Of a DNA stretch of 35,856 nt, positions 6,269 through 11,979 are shown piece after piece. The translations under genes were made by a program, and so were the position numbers. The notes under the pieces are model-generated. The model was not told the origin of the DNA, did no database searches, and saw nothing but the letters and a program-made list of their open reading frames with translations. Source of the DNA: a virus; the IMG/VR virus record IMGVR_UViG_3300044994_000146, positions 1 through 35,856 of that record; one strand, 5' to 3'. Each line of letters opens with the position of its first letter. Positions within the stretch are counted from its first letter, which is position 1.

Positions 6269-6931
6269 TCACTCGAACCCCACGTCGAACTGGTCGATGC
6301 GGAACCGGCCGAAGGTGGGTCGGAAATCGCCGACACCGACGAGCCGACCGCCCTGGGTGAGCACGTCGTGCAGGAACGCCGGCGAGATGTACTCAGGTGT
6401 CTGCACCATCAGCATCACCTGTGCGCTCCACCCGGCAGCGAACGCCGGGCGGAAACGGGTCACCCCCGCGCGCTGCACGGTCACCCGACGCTGATCGAGG
6501 TAGTCCCAGTCCGTCGCCGGTTCACCCGTGACCGCCGAGATGATCGGCGCCATGTCGGTCAGCGCGACGACACCGGCACGGAACAGGTCGAGCGCCGACT
6601 TGCGGGGCGACCGTGGGTCCTGACGGTACTTCGCTGCGCCGTTGCGTGGGTCGCACATGGCGCCCAGCAGGTACAAGCCGGGCAGGCAGATGATGCCGTC
6701 GTCGTTGCGCCACACGTAGGACTCGACGTTGTCCTCCTTCTTGGCGGCGCTCCCCTTCTTGGCTGCGGCCTTCTCGGCGACAGCCTCGTTGGACCACCGG
6801 TGGAACAGGATCGGGCAGTCCCCGGTGATGGTCACGGTGGCGACGAACGGCGCCTCGGTGAGCACGTCGTGCTCAGCGTCGTTCGTCGGTGAGCTCCCGC
6901 CGATGGCGGTGGTTCCGTTCTGACTGGTCAT
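6269..6931 (-). CDS. Hypothetical protein of the recombination module
   Basis: 220 residues from ATG 6931. The sequence has VTITGDCPILFHRWSNEA near the start, a Lys/Ala-rich loop (EKAAAKKGSAAKKED), GIICLPGLYLLGAMCD, DWDYLDQRRVTVQ and a C-terminal VGVGDFRPTFGRFRI. Repeated beta segments with a glycine-rich GxGDFRPxxGxF end resemble RAMP/Cas7-like folds and uncharacterised phage proteins found beside exonucleases. That resemblance is my inference. Placed just downstream of a RecB-like exonuclease, it could be a single-strand annealing or nucleic-acid-binding partner. It has its own leader box and an AAGGA ribosome site. Confidence 0.65.
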   Translation of the reverse strand: MTSQNGTTAIGGSSPTNDAEHDVLTEAPFVATVTITGDCPILFHRWSNEAVAEKAAAKKGSAAKKEDNVESYVWRNDDGIICLPGLYLLGAMCDPRNGAAKYRQDPRSPRKSALDLFRAGVVALTDMAPIISAVTGEPATDWDYLDQRRVTVQRAGVTRFRPAFAAGWSAQVMLMVQTPEYISPAFLHDVLTQGGRLVGVGDFRPTFGRFRIDQFDVGFE

Positions 6932-6949
6932 GAGTTGCTGGTCCTTCTG

Positions 6950-6960
6950 TGAGTTGGTGG
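6950..6960 (-). promoter_or_regulatory. Leader box CCACCAACTCA (copy 2)
   Basis: Exact copy of the box at 6013-6023, 18 bases upstream of ATG 6931. A variant CCAGCAACTCA (6941-6931) overlaps the start codon itself. It lies in the 34-base gap after the exonuclease stop. Its role, perhaps translational or a protein-binding site, is inferred. Confidence 0.5.
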
Positions 6961-6965
6961 AGGGG

Positions 6966-8672
6966 TCAGGCGGTGACGAGCGCGGCTGCACCGCTGTCGT
7001 CAACGGCGAGACGGTGCGACTGGCACACCGCGGCGAGCTGTTCGGCCTGGGCGATCGTCAACGTGCCGAGCAGCGCACCGACGCGGTGCACCGGCTGCTG
7101 GGCGTCGTCGCCGATGACGAGGGTGAGCGCCGCCCGTGGCCCGGTGTCGTCGCCCGCCACGTTCCCGGCGAGCATCGCCAGCTCGAGCGCAGCAGCAGCG
7201 ATCGCCCAACGCCGCCGCGGTGTGCGCTGCCCGGCCGGCGACATCTTCCACGGCACACCGGCGGCGTCCGCCTCGTCGATCCAGCGCAGCACCTGCGCTT
7301 GCGCGTCGACATCCATCTGGGCGAGCACCTGGCGCAGCCACGCCACATCAGCGTCATCCGCGTGGTCGGTGGCCTCGCCCATCCGTTCGGCGTCGAGGTC
7401 GGCACGGCGCTGCGACTCGGCTGCCCGCGCAGCAGACACCTTCGGGTCCTCGTCACCGAACGGCATCTCGTGCTGGGCTTCGACCAGGTCGAGGACGCGT
7501 GCGATCTCGTCGAGCTGGGCGGCGGTCCAGTTGCCGGGCCCGCCCGGCACCTCCTTCGGTCGGGGCACGTCGGCTGGCCACAACTGGCCCATCGTCGTGG
7601 GCGCAGCAGTGTGGCCGAGGATCACGTCGATGCGGCGCAGCACCCACGCGACGCGGGCCTGGTGCACGACGGCGTCGAGCGCCGCAGCCAACGGGACGGG
7701 TTCGCCGGCGGCGGGAGCCGGAGAGGAAGGTGTTCCCGCCGCCGGCTGGTCCGGAGCCTCGCTGGGAGCAGCAGCAGGCTCGACGGACGTGACGGGGGCA
7801 GGGGTCGAGGGAGTCGCCGTGCCCTCATCACCCCTGCCCTCGATCGCGATGGGCACCAGCAGCCCTTTGCGGCTGCGCCACGAACGCACCTGCATCGCCA
7901 CCTCGAGCGCCTCCGCTCCAGCGGCGATGTCCAGTTCGTGCACGTCGCACGCACCGGAGCCCGGCTGGACGTGCAGGATCAGCGCCGTGTCCCGGTCCAC
8001 CTCAAGCATCGGCAGACGCTGATCCTCGCTGCCGTCCTTCGCGTCGCCCTGCACGTAGCGGGCGTCGGCCTGGGCGTAGACCGACAGCTGGATCGCCCAG
8101 GCGAGCGCACCGAACTTCACCGACGACCCCGTCTTCAGGTCCGCGATGCGCAACCGGCCGTCGCAGCGTCGGCGCAGGGTGAGGTCGGAGGTGCCGGCGA
8201 TGGTGTGCCGGTCGAGCACCACCATCACCTCGCTCATCCCGTCGACGACCTCGTAGCCCGCGGCGTCGATCGCGGCTTGGACGGCGGCGACGTCGGCGGC
8301 GTAGCTGTCGGGCACCTTCCAGTCGGGATCGGCGTGAGCCTTCTCGACCATCGTGTGCAGCGCCGTGCCGAGGTCGCGGCGTGCGGTCGCGCCGCCGGCT
8401 TCCTTGGCGCGTTCGCACACCTTGTTGAGCTCGTCGCGGTCGTCGGGGTCGGCGGCCTGGACGAGGGCGAGCAGGTCGGGGCGTTGGGCGAGCCCGAGCG
8501 CGGTCATCCGGTTCGACCACGCCATGAGGTTCGCTGTGTCGTCGAGGGCTTTGGCGACGGTGGTGGCGCGGGTGTAGCCGACGGGTTTGCCGCCGCCGGG
8601 GGGCACCACCAGGTAGCGGCCCCAGCGGTCCCGGCGGGCGTTGTCGGCTGGCGCATCGAGCTGGATCGTCAC
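6966..8672 (-). CDS. RecB/Cas4-like PD-(D/E)XK exonuclease with long C-terminal extension
   Basis: 568 residues from GTG 8672, overlapping the upstream stop as GTGA. The nuclease core spans about residues 90-210: GTALH (His106), GTSD (Asp163), ADLKT (Asp178, Lys180) and QLSVY (Gln195, Tyr199), the motif order of RecB-type nucleases. Such phage enzymes resect double-strand ends for annealing-type recombination. A Pro/Ala/Ser-rich linker (about 275-325) leads to a C-terminal helical region (about 335-568) of unknown role, with EIARVLDLVEAQHEMPF and a highly charged stretch. Usual phage exonucleases are 250-350 residues, so the extension is notable and may bind a partner. Confidence 0.8.
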   Translation of the reverse strand: MTIQLDAPADNARRDRWGRYLVVPPGGGKPVGYTRATTVAKALDDTANLMAWSNRMTALGLAQRPDLLALVQAADPDDRDELNKVCERAKEAGGATARRDLGTALHTMVEKAHADPDWKVPDSYAADVAAVQAAIDAAGYEVVDGMSEVMVVLDRHTIAGTSDLTLRRRCDGRLRIADLKTGSSVKFGALAWAIQLSVYAQADARYVQGDAKDGSEDQRLPMLEVDRDTALILHVQPGSGACDVHELDIAAGAEALEVAMQVRSWRSRKGLLVPIAIEGRGDEGTATPSTPAPVTSVEPAAAPSEAPDQPAAGTPSSPAPAAGEPVPLAAALDAVVHQARVAWVLRRIDVILGHTAAPTTMGQLWPADVPRPKEVPGGPGNWTAAQLDEIARVLDLVEAQHEMPFGDEDPKVSAARAAESQRRADLDAERMGEATDHADDADVAWLRQVLAQMDVDAQAQVLRWIDEADAAGVPWKMSPAGQRTPRRRWAIAAAALELAMLAGNVAGDDTGPRAALTLVIGDDAQQPVHRVGALLGTLTIAQAEQLAAVCQSHRLAVDDSGAAALVTA

Positions 8673-9076
8673 GCTGTCACCACCGGCGGTGCGGGGTACT
8701 GCGCCCGGCGGGCCTGGTCGATGCGGCGGTGCTCCTCGATGCGTTCCGCCTCGGTGCGGACACGGGCGACGGTCGTGCCGTGCGGCGTCTCACCGGGGAG
8801 CGGTGTGGGTTGGCCGGTGGACCGGTGCCAGTCGCTGTGCGGGTCGTTGGCGAGGTCGGCGATCAGGTCGAGCGCGGCGCAGCGGAGTCGCTGGGCGATG
8901 CCGAGCAGGTTGTTGAGCCGTTCGCGGTCGTCGGCACCGGCGATGTAGATCGCGCCGGCCGAGACCCCGGTGGCGGGGTTGGTGAACTCGACGGACAGGT
9001 GCTGGTCGGTCATGACGAGCGCGTTGATCTCGTCGGGTTTGACGTCGTGGATCGTGGGTGGGAGGGCTCGTGCCAT
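8669..9076 (-). CDS. Hypothetical early protein
   Basis: 135 residues from ATG 9076, preceded by AAGGAG and a leader box. It starts MARALPPTIHDVKPDEINAL. The first half looks like a small alpha/beta domain (HLSVEFTNPATGVSAGAIYIAG, then LNNLLGIAQRLRCAALDLI); the second half is polar and helical (VRTEAERIEEHRRIDQARRAQ). No family recognised. The GTGA overlap with the exonuclease start suggests coupled synthesis and a role in the same module. Confidence 0.6.
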   Translation of the reverse strand: MARALPPTIHDVKPDEINALVMTDQHLSVEFTNPATGVSAGAIYIAGADDRERLNNLLGIAQRLRCAALDLIADLANDPHSDWHRSTGQPTPLPGETPHGTTVARVRTEAERIEEHRRIDQARRAQYPAPPVVTA

Positions 9077-9089
9077 CTAGGCTGCTCCT

Positions 9090-9099
9090 TGAGTTGGTG
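9090..9099 (-). promoter_or_regulatory. Leader box CACCAACTCA (copy 3)
   Basis: Third copy of the early leader box, directly abutting the AAGGAG ribosome site of the gene starting at 9076. Together with copies 1 and 2 it marks the three early genes that have an upstream gap with room for a leader. Confidence 0.5.
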
Positions 9100-9131
9100 C
9101 CCGCCGTGTGCTCTGCCAGGAGGACGGCGGG
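9100..9131 (-). other. Inverted repeat in the 9077-9206 intergenic gap
   Basis: CCCGCCGT at 9100-9107 pairs with ACGGCGGG at 9124-9131 (8 bp, 16-base loop), immediately upstream (transcript sense) of leader box copy 3. It could be an attenuator or processing signal between the micro-protein cluster and the exonuclease module. There is no T-run, so a terminator is not supported. Confidence 0.35.
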
Positions 9132-9206
9132 CGCTGCTGTTGTCGGGTGGTGTGGGCTCCGGGTCGGCCCCCAGCTGGAGGAACCTGTTGCCAACCCAGA
9201 GCCCGG

Positions 9207-9314
9207 TCAGGGCCGGTAGTGCGGGTCGTCGTCCCACATGTCCGGCAGGCGGACGACCGAGGCGACGAGCGCGACGGCGACAGCGAGGGCGGCGGCGGCG
9301 GCGAGGTGCTTCAT
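9207..9314 (-). CDS. Micro membrane protein (35 aa)
   Basis: MKHLAAAAALAVAVALVASV followed by VRLPDMWDDDPHYRP: one strongly hydrophobic Ala/Val helix then a short acidic tail. ATG 9314 overlaps the upstream stop as ATGA and has AAGGA 7 bases upstream. It is the last of four nested tiny membrane-protein genes. Function unknown. It resembles a signal anchor with an outward or cytoplasmic acidic tail. Confidence 0.6.
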   Translation of the reverse strand: MKHLAAAAALAVAVALVASVVRLPDMWDDDPHYRP

Positions 9315-9403
9315 CGGCGGGTCCTTCGTTCGTGGAGCGCGTAGAGGAACGTGCCGACGACCACCGACGAGGCGGCTACGGCGGCGACGATCAGGGCGGT
9401 CAT
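9311..9403 (-). CDS. Micro membrane protein (30 aa)
   Basis: MTALIVAAVAASSVVVGTFL then YALHERRTRR: a single transmembrane helix and a basic tail, which by the positive-inside rule points to a cytoplasmic C-terminus. It overlaps both neighbours by ATGA. Third of four in the cluster. The tight coupling argues for a real gene despite its size. Confidence 0.6.
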   Translation of the reverse strand: MTALIVAAVAASSVVVGTFLYALHERRTRR

Positions 9404-9501
9404 CGGTCGCGCCGATCCCGTCGTGTTGGATCGGCGAAGAACACGGCGACGCCGAACACTGCGGCTGCGATGGCGCCGAGCAGGTAGATGAGCCAGGTCA
9501 T
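9400..9501 (-). CDS. Micro membrane protein (33 aa)
   Basis: MTWLIYLLGAIAAAVFGVAV then FFADPTRRDRRDR: one hydrophobic helix and a strongly basic tail, the same plan as the 9311-9403 product. ATG 9501 overlaps the upstream stop and its own stop overlaps ATG 9403, both ATGA. No family recognised. Confidence 0.6.
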   Translation of the reverse strand: MTWLIYLLGAIAAAVFGVAVFFADPTRRDRRDR

Positions 9502-9689
9502 CGGTCGTGTTCCCGATAGGGGAACCGGTGTGCGCCGAGGGCGAGCCGGTCGTCGGGCTCGGGGGCGAAGCCGACCCGGGCGAGCTGCACCGCTGCGCAG
9601 ATGAGGGCGACGAAGGCGAGCAGGTGGCCGGTCGCGGCGTAGACCACGATGAGGGCCACGACGAGGACGAACGCGGTGACGACCTTCAC
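9498..9689 (-). CDS. Small membrane protein, two helices
   Basis: 63 residues from GTG 9689, which overlaps the upstream nuclease stop as GTGA. It starts VKVVTAFVLVVALIVVYAAT and continues GHLLAFVALICAAVQLARVG, two hydrophobic segments, then a polar tail ending PYREHDR. First of four nested membrane micro-genes. Possible roles include superinfection exclusion or membrane anchoring of early proteins; nothing in the sequence decides. Confidence 0.65.
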   Translation of the reverse strand: MKVVTAFVLVVALIVVYAATGHLLAFVALICAAVQLARVGFAPEPDDRLALGAHRFPYREHDR

Positions 9690-10105
9690 GACGCCGCCTC
9701 CGGTGCTGGGACTTCGATGATCTGCAGGTCGCCCGCCAGTTCGGCAGCGTCGAGGGCTTCGCGCTGCTCGGTTCCGACGGCTGGCATGTCGGAGGTGATG
9801 AGCAGGTAGCGGACGTTCTGGCCGGTGCGTTCCCGCCAGGCGTTGAGTCGGTAGAGGTAGCCGAACACCTTCCATCGGTTGTCGGATCGCACCATGCCGG
9901 GCTGGGTCGCTGTGCGGGGCGAGCCCTTGCACTCGACTCCGAACTCGTCGCCCTTCCACGACTTGACCAGCAGATCGAACTCGACGCCGGACTCGTGGCG
10001 GTTGCGTCGGGCGACCACCGTCATGCCGTGGCTCTCGAGCCAGTCGGCGACGTGGTCCTCGTAGACCCGGCCGAACTTGGAGGCGTCGGACTGGAAGTCG
10101 CTCAT
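9686..10105 (-). CDS. PD-(D/E)XK nuclease-like protein
   Basis: 139 residues from ATG 10105 (ATGA overlap with the methyltransferase). The N-terminal domain has the restriction-endonuclease-fold signature: Glu16 (VYEDHVADWLESHG), Asp44 (GVEFDLLVKSW), then Glu58-x-Lys60 (GVECKGSP). This is typical of Mrr, Holliday-resolvase-like and restriction-type nucleases that cleave DNA with Mg2+. The C-terminal half ends EAAS. Adjacency to a DNA methyltransferase suggests a modification-linked nuclease, or a host-DNA degradation enzyme the phage is protected against. Both are inferences. Confidence 0.7.
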   Translation of the reverse strand: MSDFQSDASKFGRVYEDHVADWLESHGMTVVARRNRHESGVEFDLLVKSWKGDEFGVECKGSPRTATQPGMVRSDNRWKVFGYLYRLNAWRERTGQNVRYLLITSDMPAVGTEQREALDAAELAGDLQIIEVPAPEAAS

Positions 10106-11253
10106 CGGTCGACCCCCCGGTCGAACACGAGCACCAGCTCGGGCCCGGCGCGTAGGGCACCGTTCGCCCCTTGGCGCAAGTGCCCGGTGAACAGACCCTT
10201 GGACGACTCGGGCTCGAACCTGAGCCCGAGTTCGACGAGGGTGGCGACGTGCCAGGCGGCCACAAGTTGCTGTTCACCGCCCCTGATGTGGTCCTTGATG
10301 TTGAGCACGAACCGGCCGCCGTGGCGCAGGACCCGCACGGCCTCGGACCACGCCCGCTTGTGGAACTTCCGGTACTCGTCGCCCCACTGCATGGCGCCGG
10401 AGTTGTCGGCGTCGAGGGGGCGTCCGAGGTCATGGGTGTAGCTGCGGCGACGCTCTGGGTCGCTGGCGTTGTGGGAATCGGCGAGCCGGTTGCCGTAGGT
10501 CGGGCTCGTGCAGATGGCGTCGAAGTGGCAGTCGTCGAACGGCAGGTCGAGCGCCGAGCCGAGCACGGTGTCGGGGTGCAATTCCGCCCACTCCGGTTCG
10601 ATCTCGATGCCGACCGTCGCGTTCGGCAGCTCGTGGATGCGGCCGGTGCCAGCGAACGGGTCGAGGACCAGGTCGTAGCCGTCGAGCAGCTCGGCGAAGA
10701 TCTGGAGGAGGGCGTCGCTGTAGCGGGCCGGGTGTGAGATGCCGCCGCCGAGATCGGGCTTCGTGATCGGCGCCTCGGGCTTCGGCGCGGCGATGGGCTG
10801 GCCGTCGTTCTCGCGCAGCTCCTGTCGGAACTCCTCGACCGCGGCGCGTGCTGCGGCGGGCCGGTCCTCGGGTGCGGTGTCGACCGTGGCCTCGGCGACC
10901 CGTTCCTTGACGACCTCGAGGTGCGGCTTGAGCTGGCGGGCAGTGTGTTCGTTCACGGTGACGGACTCACCAATTGGTGAGTCGAGCTGAGCGGCCTGGG
11001 TCAGCGCGCCGATCACGGTGGCTTGGTTGAGGAGGCGATAGGCGTGCTGCTCGGACATCTGGAACTCGGCGCCGACGTAGGCCTTGAACGAGTCGTAGCC
11101 CAGCGCCCGCCACGCGCCCCGGTCGTGCGCCTCGGCCAGCAACTGCCAGAGGGCATCCGCCGTCGACCGGATGCGCTCGGTCAGCTGGCGCGCTTCATCG
11201 GGCGTGCAGTCCGCCACCACCTCGCCGGTGGTCGAATCGACCAGCCCGGTCAC
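10102..11253 (-). CDS. DNA methyltransferase with N-terminal helical domain
   Basis: 383 residues from GTG 11253 (GTGA overlap with the excisionase-like gene). The N-terminal ~150 residues are helical and charged with a possible helix-turn-helix (GYDSFKAYVGAEFQMSEQHA). The C-terminal part is an SAM-dependent amino-methyltransferase: HPARYSDALL at 174-183, DPFAGTG at 198-204 for SAM binding, GIEIEPEWAE, and SPTYGNR at 250-256 in place of the DPPY catalytic motif, a variant seen in phage DNA methylases. It may protect phage DNA from host or phage nucleases, or tag newly replicated DNA. Sequence specificity cannot be predicted. Confidence 0.82.
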   Translation of the reverse strand: MTGLVDSTTGEVVADCTPDEARQLTERIRSTADALWQLLAEAHDRGAWRALGYDSFKAYVGAEFQMSEQHAYRLLNQATVIGALTQAAQLDSPIGESVTVNEHTARQLKPHLEVVKERVAEATVDTAPEDRPAAARAAVEEFRQELRENDGQPIAAPKPEAPITKPDLGGGISHPARYSDALLQIFAELLDGYDLVLDPFAGTGRIHELPNATVGIEIEPEWAELHPDTVLGSALDLPFDDCHFDAICTSPTYGNRLADSHNASDPERRRSYTHDLGRPLDADNSGAMQWGDEYRKFHKRAWSEAVRVLRHGGRFVLNIKDHIRGGEQQLVAAWHVATLVELGLRFEPESSKGLFTGHLRQGANGALRAGPELVLVFDRGVDR

Positions 11254-11438
11254 GACGCCGCCTCGGTGGAGCGGGCGGCAATGAAGGCGTCGATGTCGGC
11301 ACGGCGGAACAAGCGGATGCCACTGACGACCTGGACCGGAACGATCTTGCCGGTGCGTTCCCAGTAGTCGACCGTGGTGCGGTGGACTCCGTGTTCGTCG
11401 GCGATCTGCCCCGTGGTGATGAGGTCCGTATCCGTCAT
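11250..11438 (-). CDS. MerR/HTH_17-type excisionase or Cro-like regulator
   Basis: 62 residues, MTDTDLITTGQIADEHGVHR onward, with a winged-helix core: TTVDYWERTGKIVP, GIRLFRRADIDAFIAA. This is the excisionase/MerR-like DNA-binding fold used by recombination directionality factors. ATG 11438 is chosen because a -10/-35 pair places the transcript start at or next to this codon, giving a leaderless mRNA; upstream ATG 11456 and TTG 11474 lack ribosome sites. It is the first gene of the early operon and diverges from the repressor, the position of cro in comparable phages. It could act as Cro, Xis, or both. Confidence 0.75.
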   Translation of the reverse strand: MTDTDLITTGQIADEHGVHRTTVDYWERTGKIVPVQVVSGIRLFRRADIDAFIAARSTEAAS

Positions 11439-11445
11439 GGGTAGG

Positions 11446-11474
11446 ATTCTGCACATGACGAAGGGGTGCGTCAA
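11446..11474 (-). promoter_or_regulatory. Leftward early promoter
   Basis: Minus-strand TTGACG (11474-11469), a 17-base spacer, then CAGAAT (11451-11446). This is a good sigma-A-type match, and ATG 11438 falls about 7 bases past the -10, predicting leaderless initiation. An operator-like palindrome lies just upstream. Confidence 0.6.
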
Positions 11475-11482
11475 GGTTCAAT

Positions 11483-11525
11483 GTGGAGATTTCTCCACTT
11501 CACATGCGACCACTTGCATCATGTG
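11483..11525. promoter_or_regulatory. Candidate operators between divergent switch genes
   Basis: GTGGAG (11483-11488) and CTCCAC (11493-11498) form a perfect 6-bp inverted repeat spaced by 4. A second pair, CACATG at 11501-11506 and CATGTG at 11520-11525, lies beside it, and CACATG recurs at 11452-11457 inside the leftward promoter. These are plausible binding sites for the XRE repressor and the divergent regulator. Assignment to either protein is inference. Confidence 0.5.
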
Positions 11526-11542
11526 TAGGAAAGGCGCACCAT
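11514..11542 (+). promoter_or_regulatory. Possible rightward repressor promoter
   Basis: TTGCAT (11514-11519), a 17-base spacer, then CACCAT (11537-11542), placing the transcript start close to ATG 11550. The -10 match is weak, so this is tentative. It would mirror the leaderless layout of the leftward promoter. Confidence 0.3.
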
Positions 11543-11549
11543 CGGGGGC

Positions 11550-11912
11550 ATGAGCATCCAACTCGTACCTCCACTCATCGACGCCCCCAACGTCGGTGGC
11601 CGCATCAGGCAAGCGCGACGGCTGCGCGAGATGACCCAACAGCACCTTGCCGACGCCATCGGTTCCAGCCGCGAGTCAATCGGCGCCTGGGAGCGAGGCA
11701 AGACCTCGGTCCCGTTCGATGACCTGGTCGACATCGCCCGAGCCGTCCGCCTGCCGATCGGGCTCCTCGTCGACGGACTCGACGGTCAGCCACCGATCGG
11801 CCCCGGCGGCGGTGGTCCTCGGTGGGCCCCGTGGGACTCGAACCCACAACCAGCGGAAACACGGTCCGAACGCCACCTCACCGTGGTCGCCGAACTCGCC
11901 GACGCAGCCTGA
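11550..11912 (+). CDS. XRE-family immunity repressor, phage form with attP inside
   Basis: 120 residues. Residues about 15-75 are a helix-turn-helix of the XRE/HTH_3 type: GGRIRQARRLREMTQQHLAD, IGSSRESIGAWERGK, DDLVDIARAV. From residue 91 the coding DNA is the antisense of a tRNA 3' half (RWAPWDSNPQPAE), and the protein ends VVAELADAA. Site-specific integration at this tRNA core would replace everything after about residue 90 with host-encoded residues. The phage-form tail ends in an ssrA-like hydrophobic Ala-Ala, so the unintegrated form is probably unstable and the prophage form stable. This arrangement is known for integration-dependent immunity in some mycobacteriophages; function here is inferred from architecture. 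Confidence 0.85.
   Translation: MSIQLVPPLIDAPNVGGRIRQARRLREMTQQHLADAIGSSRESIGAWERGKTSVPFDDLVDIARAVRLPIGLLVDGLDGQPPIGPGGGGPRWAPWDSNPQPAETRSERHLTVVAELADAA
11823..11866 (-). other. attP: attP core: tRNA 3'-half remnant
   Basis: Read on the minus strand, this is the end of a tRNA. A TCCGC anticodon-stem strand (11859-11855) is followed by the variable loop, a perfect T-arm (GTGGG-TTCGAGT-CCCAC, 11847-11831), the acceptor strand GGGGCCC (11830-11824) and discriminator A (11823). The 5' half is absent, so it is not a functional tRNA gene. The anticodon-loop region looks degenerate, so amino-acid identity is uncertain (Lys- or Thr-like arms). Tyrosine-recombinase phages commonly use tRNA 3' ends as attachment cores, and the integrase starts about 110 bases downstream. 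Confidence 0.85.
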
Positions 11913-11979
11913 GCAGATCACCCCAGTGGGAACCCTCCACCAGCTCCGTACCCTCGACCGTTCGGGAGAGGAAGATCAC

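Noticed and set aside
5990-6494. Several long ORFs on both strands across the pentamer array, encoding Pro/Ala/Arg- or Gly/Trp-rich repeats
   Set aside because: GCC repetition with variable pairs rarely makes stops in any frame; there are no ribosome sites, and frames change with the 4-base unit.
6930-8948. 672-codon plus-strand ORF opposite the exonuclease
   Set aside because: It is antisense to a gene carrying RecB-type motifs, has no ribosome site and no recognisable domain.
9010-9237. 75-codon minus-strand ORF across the 9077-9206 gap
   Set aside because: It overlaps the 35-codon membrane gene and the 8669-9076 gene in wrong frames and has no ribosome site.
9686-11253. A confirmed restriction-modification system
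   Set aside because: The pairing is suggestive, but the methylase variant is common in actinophages without a restriction partner and the nuclease family cannot be fixed from motifs alone.
11823-11866. A functional tRNA gene
   Set aside because: Only the anticodon-stem 3' strand, variable loop, T-arm and acceptor 3' strand are present. The D-arm and 5' acceptor strand are missing, so it is an attachment-site remnant.
11647-11979. Upstream extension of the integrase frame and the overlapping frame at 11822, containing GTRTHNQ- and VGLEPTTSG-like peptides
   Set aside because: These peptides are the well-known false translations of antisense tRNA T-arm DNA; the repressor and integrase starts explain the region better.
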